From: M269 sp964640795
GTDB lineage: Bacteria > Pseudomonadota > Gammaproteobacteria > Enterobacterales > Alteromonadaceae
Assembly (NCBI GenBank): GCA_964640795.1
Contig: CAZXIN010000015.1
Location: 38,651 to 102,650, forward strand
Length of the DNA: 64,000 nt
Direction: 5' to 3'
The notes under the pieces were generated by a model that made no database searches, was not told where the DNA came from, and was given only the letters and a program-made list of their open reading frames with translations. The translations under genes and the position numbers were made by a program. Position 1 is the first letter of the stretch, and every line of letters begins with the position of its first letter. Shown piece after piece: positions 1 to 6,869 of the stretch.

Positions 1-1204
1 ACTGAACATTATCAATCACCTGATTGTGTTCAATAGTTTTAAATTTGAATTGAGCTATGTCGTCAGCAAAAGGTGGATAGTCCTTAATAGCGGCAATAGA
101 GTATGCATCAGCTTGGATACTAATTCCCCGTTTAGCGTAGGTTAATAGACCGGCAATGTGATCGCCATGAGGGTGAGTTACGTAGATGGCGTTTATTTTA
201 TGTTTCGGGAATTGGCTAAGAATTAGGTTAATTGTCTCCTCTGCGCGTTGAGGACTAACAGCACCACCAAACACTGTGATTTCATCGCCATCTACCTTGA
301 ATAGATTATTGAGTGAGGTAGCAGCGTTGGTAACAAGGTAAAGGGCGGGGGCAATTTCTTTTGATACTAAAGTCCTGTCACTGTCAGTGATTATGGGACC
401 AAACTCCTTTGGCACTAAAAAACGAGCAGGTTCAATTTCATCAAGAATGTGCAATTGATCAATACGATGGACAAAACTGGGTTTTGTTACGCCATCATAA
501 TATTTAAGAATAGAGCGAGCAAAGGTTATGCCGTTGGTGGTTTGGTAATCGTCATATAGATAGACTTTACGTAAGGATATATTGTTAATCGACAGCAATT
601 GCAATGGATTCTCACCAAACACATACTCAATGATGTTATTGTCAGAAACTGTGTGTGTGAGCGTTGTTTTCTCTGATGCTTTATCCTGATGAAGCCTGAT
701 GGTTGTCGCAATATTAACCTCTCCAAGTAAGGGCTTTACCGCAAGGAAATCGAGATTCATGAAGTTTTGAGCTTTGAATTCTTCAAAGGTGTCTAAACCT
801 TGATTAATGATACTTCTACCTAGCGAGAGACCATTCTTGTCATAGAACACGCTTTCCTTGTCATTGTGGAACTGAACTCTATTGACTGTCAGGCCTCCTG
901 AAAAGTGATGTATGTCATTTTCGGCAAAGTGCTTTTTTTTCAAGTCGACTTCAACCAAGCGCAATGCCATATACCTCACGGGTGATTGATAATCCCAAGT
1001 TTGATAGGGGTTTTCTCTGCCTAAGTAGTGGTAATTCAGTGCAAAGACTTCAAGCTTCGGTGCTTTTTGATAATGTGCCCTAAGTTTAAAGATAAAGTCC
1101 GTCGCACTCTCTGCTCGTACAGTGGCGGTGAATATGATTGTTGAGAGCAGTATTAGGCAAGCAAAGGTTGAAATGAGTGAATTGCGTATTGGGTTAAATG
1201 TCAT
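1..1204 (-). CDS. MBL-fold metallo-hydrolase, exported; 3' end cut by window edge
   Basis: The reverse strand is open from an ATG at 1204-1202 to base 1 without a stop, giving about 401 residues with the C-terminus outside the window. The N-terminus has a hydrophobic signal sequence (IRNSLISTFACLILLSTI) ending near an AXA-like site (VRAES). Near residue 350 it carries VTHPHGDHIAGL, which fits the HxHxDH zinc signature of the metallo-beta-lactamase superfamily. About 300 residues of unassigned sequence precede this motif, so the catalytic domain is C-terminal and mostly outside the window. Family members hydrolyse thioesters, lactams or phosphodiesters; the substrate cannot be inferred here. 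The export signal implies a periplasmic or extracellular enzyme. No neighbour in the same direction is visible. Confidence 0.8.
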   Translation of the reverse strand, partial: MTFNPIRNSLISTFACLILLSTIIFTATVRAESATDFIFKLRAHYQKAPKLEVFALNYHYLGRENPYQTWDYQSPVRYMALRLVEVDLKKKHFAENDIHHFSGGLTVNRVQFHNDKESVFYDKNGLSLGRSIINQGLDTFEEFKAQNFMNLDFLAVKPLLGEVNIATTIRLHQDKASEKTTLTHTVSDNNIIEYVFGENPLQLLSINNISLRKVYLYDDYQTTNGITFARSILKYYDGVTKPSFVHRIDQLHILDEIEPARFLVPKEFGPIITDSDRTLVSKEIAPALYLVTNAATSLNNLFKVDGDEITVFGGAVSPQRAEETINLILSQFPKHKINAIYVTHPHGDHIAGLLTYAKRGISIQADAYSIAAIKDYPPFADDIAQFKFKTIEHNQVIDNVQ

Positions 1205-1572
1205 AAGTAATGCCCTTATTTTAAGTTAACAAGACGATATGAAATTTAATATTGGGAGTCTTATCAAAAATATATTTGTTAATAAAAATAGATTTTTGAT
1301 AGATATATCCCATTGTTTTTAAATGGGAATAGAACACTCTTCTACATTCAAGTTAATTAATCGAGAAGCTAGAACGAGTCAGGGAAGACAAATATATACG
1401 CGGTTCATTGTCAAAGTACCGAACAGGCGGTTTATAGTTTTAAGCGCTTAACGATGGCTTTGCACAAGATGGTATAGTTTTCTTTTTTGACAGTTCTCAG
1501 TCTTCGTGAATAGAACATTCAATCGAACACAAGCTCGCTGCAGCCGCTTAGATTAGCGGTGGATTCTAGGAG
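1205..1572. promoter_or_regulatory. Divergent intergenic region with inverted repeat and a possible promoter
   Basis: This 368-bp gap separates the minus-strand MBL gene from the plus-strand gene at 1573. A perfect 10-bp inverted repeat (TATCAAAAAT at 1262-1271, ATTTTTGATA at 1292-1301) lies just upstream of the MBL start and could be an operator. A TTGACA at 1487-1492, followed after 18 bp by TAGAAC at 1511-1516, is a possible promoter for the plus-strand gene. No ORF or RNA gene is recognised here. The assignments are pattern-based only. Confidence 0.35.
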
Positions 1573-2193
1573 ATGCATTATCAGATGAAATCAATTGGTA
1601 TTTTTATTTTAGGTATGTTGGTCGGGGGGATTAGTCTTTATTTCTCCATACAATTGAGCCAAACAGATTCATATTCATCCGAATATGCAGATTTGATTCA
1701 AGCCGAACCTGAGAATGAAAAAGTAAACAACATACTACCTAAGGCTTCAGCAAACTACGTTAGCCCTAAATCAAATATTGATTTACCCAAACCTGAGAAA
1801 GTGGCTAAAGAGTAGCGTTCCTCAATATCACTCCCCACTATTAAGGAGCGAGAAGAACAAAAATCTGCTTTTGATCAAGCTTTAGCCCATTTTGATCAAG
1901 AAGGTATTGACTACGATTGGGCCAACGAAAATGAATTGGGTTTATTTGAACAACTCAGCTATTTACCTGATGAGAGCGCTACATCTGCCATTATAGCTTT
2001 TCAATGTCGTGAAGCTCATTGTCTATTAGAACTATCAAACGTTGATTTCAATAAAACTTGGGCGCCTGCGTTGGGGAAATTATCAGAACAAGAGTGGTGG
2101 CAGTTCGGTAGGATACATTTCAACCCTTATCCTATTCCAGACTCAAAGGAATCTTATCAACTTATTATGGAAAGGTTAAATGAGCAAAAATAA
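1573..2193 (+). pseudogene. Membrane-anchored hypothetical protein interrupted by an in-frame TAG
   Basis: Two open segments lie in the same frame, separated only by TAG at 1813-1815: an 80-codon N-terminal part (1573-1812) and a 125-codon part (1816-2190) ending at TAA. The N-terminus has one membrane helix (GIFILGMLVGGISLYFSI) followed by a Pro/Glu/Lys-rich linker. The downstream part is a soluble domain rich in acidic and Trp residues (EQEWWQFGRIHFNPYP). The linker composition runs smoothly across the stop, so this reads as one 207-codon gene with a nonsense mutation, or less likely an amber read-through site. AGGAG at 1568-1572 abuts the first ATG; the ATG at 1585 (MKSIGIF) is a plausible alternative start. 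I do not recognise the family. Confidence 0.6.
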
Positions 2194-2334
2194 AAACGAT
2201 ACAAAACGTCAAGCTGTTCGTTGTCGCATGCAGAAGCAAATACTCTCTTGCTGCTTTGCATGATAGCCAAGGAGTAGTTGCTCTTTATGTCAGTCGTTAT
2301 ATAGTACCGAATATCTAAACGTATGGAGGAACTA

Positions 2335-2742
2335 TTGAGCAACGAACTGCTACTCAACATTACAGAACAGTTGATTTTGTTGTCGGCTTTTCTAGGTGGC
2401 TTCTCTGCGACCTTCCTTGCGGCTATTTTGGTTTTTGATTCGCAAAAAAGAATGACCAATTGGATTGTCATCTCCTCCGCTCTGTCTGCTTGTAGCTTTA
2501 TTGTTTGCGCGTGTACTTCTATAGCTTTAGTTAATGGGCTTCAAGCAACACCGCAAGAGCTAGAGGAGGGACTGATATCGCTTCGGGGTGCCAGAATCAT
2601 TAGTGCCTTATCAATGGCAATAGGGGTGTTTTCACTTTTAGGGAGTATCGGTTTGTCTGGCTGGCTACGTAATAAGCACGTTGGCATTGTCACAACTGCA
2701 ATTGCTCTAGCGTGTATGCTGCTAGTTAGCGTTGTATTGTAG
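2335..2742 (+). CDS. Small four-helix membrane protein, unknown function
   Basis: A TTG start at 2335 is preferred because a strong GGAGG lies at 2325-2329, five bases upstream. The ATG at 2323 in the same frame overlaps that ribosome site and lacks one of its own. The 135-residue product has about four hydrophobic segments (around LSAFLGGFSATFLAAILVF, IVISSALSACSFIVCACTSI, LSMAIGVFSLLGSIGLSGWL and a C-terminal helix) with short loops. It should be an inner-membrane protein. No motif or family is recognised. It sits in a row of similar-sized orphan genes with gaps of 70-140 bp, so it is probably transcribed alone or weakly linked. Confidence 0.6.
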   Translation: MSNELLLNITEQLILLSAFLGGFSATFLAAILVFDSQKRMTNWIVISSALSACSFIVCACTSIALVNGLQATPQELEEGLISLRGARIISALSMAIGVFSLLGSIGLSGWLRNKHVGIVTTAIALACMLLVSVVL

Positions 2743-2845
2743 TCGCTAGAAAGGTTGCTTAAAAACGCTTAACGCGCTTCTTTTGCACCTCTTAGCTACT
2801 CTGCCATTATCGCCAGCGAATATTTGCTTATCATGTTAGACGTCT

Positions 2846-3232
2846 ATGAATAGTAAAGTTAAATATATAATCATGGTATTTGTGATGGGAGCTGCAATGT
2901 ATGTTGGTTATACAGCAGTTTCTCCAACACGAATTTTTGATTTACCAATTAATCTTTCAATCAACCAAGATATAAACAGTTATTTTTTTCAAGGTTTATG
3001 TGTGGCTCTGGCTGCTACAATTACCAATATCTTTCTTAACTTACCTAAGTTCGCACCTTTTAATCTAAGCATTTTGATCGCGATGTGTTTGCTTCTACTG
3101 CAAAGTGCTAGGTCAAAAGAATTAGATATTTATTTTGCACAGTATTCAGTGTTGCCATTCCTCATTGGGGTTGCATCATGCCTATTTGTAGTGGGTTATG
3201 TCTTACATTTTACAAAGCAAGGGAAGAGTTAG
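2846..3232 (+). CDS. Small four-helix membrane protein, unknown function
   Basis: The 128-residue frame starts at ATG 2846 without a clear Shine-Dalgarno and ends at TAG. Four hydrophobic stretches are visible: IIMVFVMGAAMYVGYTAV, FFQGLCVALAATITNIFLNL, LSILIAMCLLLLQ and FLIGVASCLFVVGYVLHF. It ends in a short basic tail, so an inner-membrane location is likely. It resembles its upstream neighbour in size and topology but I see no clear sequence similarity. No family is recognised. The frame could have a different true start, since an in-frame Met occurs at residue 10. Confidence 0.5.
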   Translation: MNSKVKYIIMVFVMGAAMYVGYTAVSPTRIFDLPINLSINQDINSYFFQGLCVALAATITNIFLNLPKFAPFNLSILIAMCLLLLQSARSKELDIYFAQYSVLPFLIGVASCLFVVGYVLHFTKQGKS

Positions 3233-3325
3233 CTTTCGGTTTGTTTTCTTTTTAACAACGTATTGATTATTTAATTTAGGTATCAACTTGAATGTCGCGC
3301 TATATGCCTTCACTAATACTAGAAG

Positions 3326-3718
3326 ATGAATATTTTCAAGAAAAGCCACGTTAATAAGCAACCGCTCACCCTCAGGTTAATTTGTGTGATGCTGTATGCC
3401 TGTATGTTTGTTACAGCATTGTCTGTACAGGCTGACATCAGATATCTTGAAGAAACTCATAAGTCAGATAACAGCACGTTTAGAGTTGAACTAGTTGAGG
3501 AACAGGCCCACCAAGTGGGCGTCAGTGATAATGTTGAGGATAATACCTCCCAATACGATTCCTTTGCTGTACCTTTTTCTTCTACAGTCAACATTGGGCT
3601 GGAGAGCAATAGCGCTTTAGAGTCTCACTTTGCACACTGTTTCAACTTTATCAGTAACAATAGAGCACCTTACCTCTGTTATCTGTACTATCAATCAGGC
3701 TTAGTCCAGCCGATTTAA
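3326..3718 (+). CDS. Exported hypothetical protein
   Basis: The 130-residue product has a basic N-terminus (MNIFKKSHVNKQ) followed by a signal-peptide core (LICVMLYACMFVTALSVQA) with a likely signal peptidase I site after VQA. The mature part is about 95 residues, acidic in its first half, and ends in a segment with two cysteines (HCFNFI, YLCYLYY) that could form a periplasmic disulfide. The start has only AGAAG immediately upstream, which is weak. No family is recognised. It lies in the string of small orphan genes before the DUF3089 gene. Confidence 0.5.
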   Translation: MNIFKKSHVNKQPLTLRLICVMLYACMFVTALSVQADIRYLEETHKSDNSTFRVELVEEQAHQVGVSDNVEDNTSQYDSFAVPFSSTVNIGLESNSALESHFAHCFNFISNNRAPYLCYLYYQSGLVQPI

Positions 3719-3788
3719 TACTTAGCAAGTATATCTGTTTAGCGTAACTCGTTAGACACCTCCAAATTTCTATATTGAGAAAGAGTCA

Positions 3789-4034
3789 ATGAACCTATTC
3801 GTATCGGTTTTTTTTGCTGCTTTTCCTTATTTGATTTTTATGACTTGCGTAGCTGCCTGCTTCATTTTGTACAAATGGGCAAGAAAGAGAAAAGCAGCTG
3901 CAATAGGCTTAGGAATGATGATGCATATCATTATGCCTGTTCCTAATGTTGAAAAATCGATTACACAAGTCGTGGAAAAGAAGCAAATTAAGCAAGATGT
4001 ATCAAAACAAACAAAAGTAAGAAAGCCGAAGTGA
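3789..4034 (+). CDS. Small membrane protein with basic tail, unknown
   Basis: The 81-residue frame starts at ATG 3789, preceded by GAGAAAGAG, and ends 33 bp before the DUF3089 gene. Residues 3-30 form one long or two short hydrophobic helices (FVSVFFAAFPYLIFMTCVAACFILYKWA). The rest is Lys-rich (WARKRKAAA, KQTKVRKPK), predicting a cytoplasmic basic tail by the positive-inside rule. No family is recognised. Its closeness to the next gene suggests co-transcription. At this length it could be a chance frame, but hydrophobic core plus basic flanks argues for a real protein. Confidence 0.45.
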   Translation: MNLFVSVFFAAFPYLIFMTCVAACFILYKWARKRKAAAIGLGMMMHIIMPVPNVEKSITQVVEKKQIKQDVSKQTKVRKPK

Positions 4035-4067
4035 AGGCTTTTCTTCCAGAAATGGAAAATCAAGAAT

Positions 4068-5204
4068 ATGTTAAAACTGATAAGTAAAAAAAAGCGACTC
4101 ATAGTTGCCATAGCAGCAACTATGTTAATAATATTTAACCTCGGTAAGATCCAATACTATGGCATAGTAATCAGTGCAAAGTACTATAAGCCCGATGTTG
4201 AATTCTCACCATTGCAAATGGCTAAGGAACCAGATTTTAACAAGGATGAAGCATGGCTATCCTTGCCAATGTTTTCTGATGAAGCAGATATTAGCCCCGT
4301 AGGAGTGACATCGATAAATGATGGGAATGCGAAATTTGACGCATTTTATATTCATGGCACAGGCTTCATAAGCGGGAGTGCTTGGACGTCTAGCTTGAAA
4401 GGTGATGTCAATACGCAAAATAACGCAAAGTTTTCTTTGGCAAATGAAGCAAGTATTTTTAATTCTTGCTGTAATATCTTTGCTCCGCGGTACAGGCAAG
4501 CAAATTTATTCACCTTTTTCGGCCTGAGCGAAAGCGATGGGAATAGGGTTCTTGATCATGTTTATAAAGATGTGCAGGCCGCGTTCTTCAACTTTATTAT
4601 GAATCGAAATGGTGGCAGACCGTTTTTTATTGTCAGCCATAGCCAAGGGACGCAGTTAATTAAAAGGCTGCTGACAGAGCTCAATGACTTCCCACAAATA
4701 ACCAATCGAATTATCGCTGTTTACGCTATAGGTGATGCTATCACACCTGTTTCTTCTCGTTATGTAGACTCACTCTCCTATTTAGATGTGTGTACAACGC
4801 CAGAAGATACTCAGTGCTTGATTCATTGGGAAACCATTGGTGATGGGGGAGGGCAGCTGATTTTCCCGTTTTCACGAGAATCCGTATGTGTTAATCCGCT
4901 TTCTTGGGCTTATAACGAGCGTTATGCGCATGATGATTTACATCTTGGAGCAGCCAGTATATCGGGTAAGTTTAAAATGAACGATGGTTCGAATACCCAT
5001 GATGTTGGATTTAGTGTGCCAGCAATAACGACTAACTACACAAAGGCGCAGTGTAAAAAGGGCCTTTTATATGTAAATGACCCGACAGGTAGCAACTATG
5101 CTGAACTCGGTCTGTTCAGTGATCACGCTATGCATGGCGCCAATTTTGCTATCTTTCATATGAATATAAGAAAGAATGCAATTTTAAGGGCCGAGTCTTT
5201 TTAA
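4068..5204 (+). CDS. DUF3089 family alpha/beta-hydrolase-like protein, membrane anchored
   Basis: The 378-residue product begins with a basic stretch and one membrane helix (LIVAIAATMLIIFNLG), so the catalytic part should face the periplasm. It then shows the DUF3089 pattern: AFYIHGTGF near residue 95, a cysteine pair and APRYRQA near 135-145, and the nucleophile elbow VSHSQGTQ with Ser near 192. The family has an alpha/beta-hydrolase fold of unknown substrate. Later Asp and His candidates (SDHAMHG) fit a catalytic triad. The length is usual for the family. The preceding small membrane gene ends 33 bp upstream. It ends shortly before a bidirectional terminator. The family is known; the activity is inferred. 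Confidence 0.8.
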   Translation: MLKLISKKKRLIVAIAATMLIIFNLGKIQYYGIVISAKYYKPDVEFSPLQMAKEPDFNKDEAWLSLPMFSDEADISPVGVTSINDGNAKFDAFYIHGTGFISGSAWTSSLKGDVNTQNNAKFSLANEASIFNSCCNIFAPRYRQANLFTFFGLSESDGNRVLDHVYKDVQAAFFNFIMNRNGGRPFFIVSHSQGTQLIKRLLTELNDFPQITNRIIAVYAIGDAITPVSSRYVDSLSYLDVCTTPEDTQCLIHWETIGDGGGQLIFPFSRESVCVNPLSWAYNERYAHDDLHLGAASISGKFKMNDGSNTHDVGFSVPAITTNYTKAQCKKGLLYVNDPTGSNYAELGLFSDHAMHGANFAIFHMNIRKNAILRAESF

Positions 5205-5216
5205 GGCGCTAGTATT

Positions 5217-5306
5217 TTGAGTAAAACGATTCTTAAAGCGGATGGCTCTGGACTCGATACAGCATTGGTTGGTAATAGTTATGAGAAACGTAAATACGGT
5301 GTATAG
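5217..5306 (+). other. In-frame coding-like tail after the DUF3089 stop
   Basis: After the TAA of the DUF3089 gene (5202-5204) the same frame stays open for 34 codons up to TAG at 5304-5306. Its second half reads like protein (ILKADGSGLDTALVGNSYEK). It may be a decayed gene end, a lost C-terminal extension or chance. There is no ribosome site for an independent start; TTG 5217 is only a formal start. Confidence 0.2.
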
Positions 5307-5345
5307 GGGCTGAGTGATATTAAGCTTTACATGGGAATCTTTATG

Positions 5346-5370
5346 AAAAAAGAGGCGTAAGCCTCTTTTT
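5346..5370. terminator. Bidirectional rho-independent terminator
   Basis: AAAAAGAGGC, loop GTAA, GCCTCTTTTT forms a stem with A-run and T-run flanks that works in both directions. It lies between the convergent DUF3089 gene (ends 5204) and the HMG-CoA reductase gene (ends 5389). Confidence 0.85.
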
Positions 5371-5388
5371 AGTCCATAGAATAGTCTT

Positions 5389-6564
5389 CTAGACTCGATT
5401 TCGTCCGAGTTGATCGTGGCTTGTTACCCAATCCCCCGCAATGACGGCACAGCCTAGCGATATGTCTCCTGCTAGTACAGTTGCTGCAACAATCTCAGCT
5501 AACTTGTTAGCTTTGCCTTTACCGTAACAACCTAGTAGATTTAAGCACTCTTTTTGTGTTGGTAAGCCAGTACCGCCGCCATAAGTTGCTGTAATAAGTG
5601 ACGGTAACGTAACAGCCATGTATAAATCATCGTTGTCCAGTAACTCGTGTGATAGTAAACCTGCATGAGATTCAACCACATTCGCTTCGTCTTGCCCTGT
5701 AGCAATAAATAAAGAAGCGATACCATTAGCAGAGTGAGGGCCATTGTAGGCAGCACCAGCCATTAACGCACCGGTATTAGCTAGAACCGTTGCTTTGGCT
5801 AACATACGAGTGTCAACACGCATCACTTTAGCTAAGACTTCACGTTTAATAACGATTTCAGCAATGACGCGTTTTCCGCGTGAGTGGAGCATATTTAGGT
5901 GGCTATGCTTTTTATCGGTGTCCATGTTACCTGACAACAAATAGTTAGCTCCGCCTGGATAGTTATGTTTTATCCATTCACAAGCCGCTAAAGTTGCTTT
6001 ACCGACCATATTCTGACCCGCTGCATCACCTGTCGTGTAATTGAAGCGTAGGTAGCGCATTTTAGATACAGACCATTGATGGATATGCTGTAATTTACCA
6101 ACGCTTGTGGTGGTTTCAGAGACAGCTTTTATTTGTTCAAAGTTTTCCTTAACCCATTCACCAAACTCACGTGCTTCGCGAGCGTTATCAAACAAAAAGG
6201 CAGGTGCGCGTTGCATAAACTGTTCGACAACTGTAGTTGTTACACCGCCACATTCATTAATAACGCGCATACCACGACTGTAACTCGCAACCAATGTTCC
6301 TTCTGTGGTTGCTAATGGTATATAAAAGTCGCCTTTGGCATCTTCACCATTAATTCTAACTGGACCAGCAATACCCACGGGCATTTGTACGATACCGATG
6401 AAGTTCTCGATATTTCCGGGTAAAACAGAAGTGTCGATCGAAAACTGTCCCGTGTGTTCCAGTGATTCCCCTGTCTTCTCTTCTAAAAACTCACGGCGTT
6501 TTTTAGCCATCTCAATGGAATAGTCGTTCTCTTTGTCTCTCGGAATGCGAACGTCATCACTCAT
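5389..6564 (-). CDS. Hydroxymethylglutaryl-CoA reductase (class I-like)
   Basis: The enzyme interconverts HMG-CoA and mevalonate with a nicotinamide cofactor. The start is taken at the ATG at 6564 (MSDDVRIPRD) because AAAAGGGC lies about 8 bases upstream; a longer frame to 6606 has no such site. Recognisable motifs are PVGIAGPV near residue 63, ATTEGTLVAS with catalytic Glu near 88, TTGDAAGQNMVGK (cofactor), DTDKKH with catalytic Lys, GQDEAN with catalytic Asp, and C-terminal SHDQLGRNR with the catalytic His. The C-terminal His placement resembles class I enzymes. No other mevalonate-pathway gene is in the window, so it stands alone. It ends against a bidirectional terminator. Whether it makes or degrades mevalonate is not shown. 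Confidence 0.93.
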   Translation of the reverse strand: MSDDVRIPRDKENDYSIEMAKKRREFLEEKTGESLEHTGQFSIDTSVLPGNIENFIGIVQMPVGIAGPVRINGEDAKGDFYIPLATTEGTLVASYSRGMRVINECGGVTTTVVEQFMQRAPAFLFDNAREAREFGEWVKENFEQIKAVSETTTSVGKLQHIHQWSVSKMRYLRFNYTTGDAAGQNMVGKATLAACEWIKHNYPGGANYLLSGNMDTDKKHSHLNMLHSRGKRVIAEIVIKREVLAKVMRVDTRMLAKATVLANTGALMAGAAYNGPHSANGIASLFIATGQDEANVVESHAGLLSHELLDNDDLYMAVTLPSLITATYGGGTGLPTQKECLNLLGCYGKGKANKLAEIVAATVLAGDISLGCAVIAGDWVTSHDQLGRNRV

Positions 6565-6869
6565 AATTAAAGCCCTTTTCTTATTTGATAGTATTCGATA
6601 AACCAATCAACACACGCTTACACTGTTGTTTTTATATAACAACTGATTGGTATGTACCAGAATGCTAGGAAATGAAGAGAAATGGAAGCCTATTGAAGCG
6701 AAAAAACGCAGTTTTCTTACACAAACCTCGTGTTCTTTGCTAACCGTACAATAGCGCTTATACTGGCTAGTTGGTAATTAAGATAACCTACCAAACGAAA
6801 AATAAGGTAACGATTCAACACTTTTTGAAGTCGTTACCCATAGTTGAAGGGAGCAATAACTTTAGACAA
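6565..6869. promoter_or_regulatory. Gap upstream of the HMG-CoA reductase gene with nested inverted repeats
   Basis: This gap between two minus-strand transcription units holds the promoter of the reductase gene and the terminator of the RND operon. Outer arms ACCAATCA (6602-6609) and TGATTGGT (6644-6651) enclose inner arms GTTGTT (6625-6630) and AACAAC (6638-6643). The 3' arms are adjacent while 15 bases separate the 5' arms. It could be an operator or a 5' leader hairpin; no known riboswitch is recognised. Confidence 0.3.
6806..6838 (-). terminator. Rho-independent terminator of the RND operon
   Basis: GGTAACGA/TCGTTACC arms extended by TTCAA/TTGAA make a stem of about 13 bp with one bulged base. 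Read on the minus strand it is followed by TTATTTTT. It lies about 30 bp after the stop of the last RND gene. Confidence 0.75.

Noticed and set aside
526..726. A 66-codon minus-strand frame inside the MBL gene.
   Set aside because: It is out of frame with the MBL gene, which is open across the whole region and carries a recognised motif.
2157..2471. A 104-codon minus-strand frame overlapping the 2335 gene.
   Set aside because: It lies opposite a frame with a strong ribosome site and clear membrane helices, and has no motif of its own.
2767..2841. Possible integron attC site: GCTTAAC and GTTAGAC 75 bp apart, and another GTTAGAC near 3754, among small orphan genes.
   Set aside because: The interior is not clearly palindromic, the other gaps lack GTTRRRY cores, and no integron integrase is in the window.
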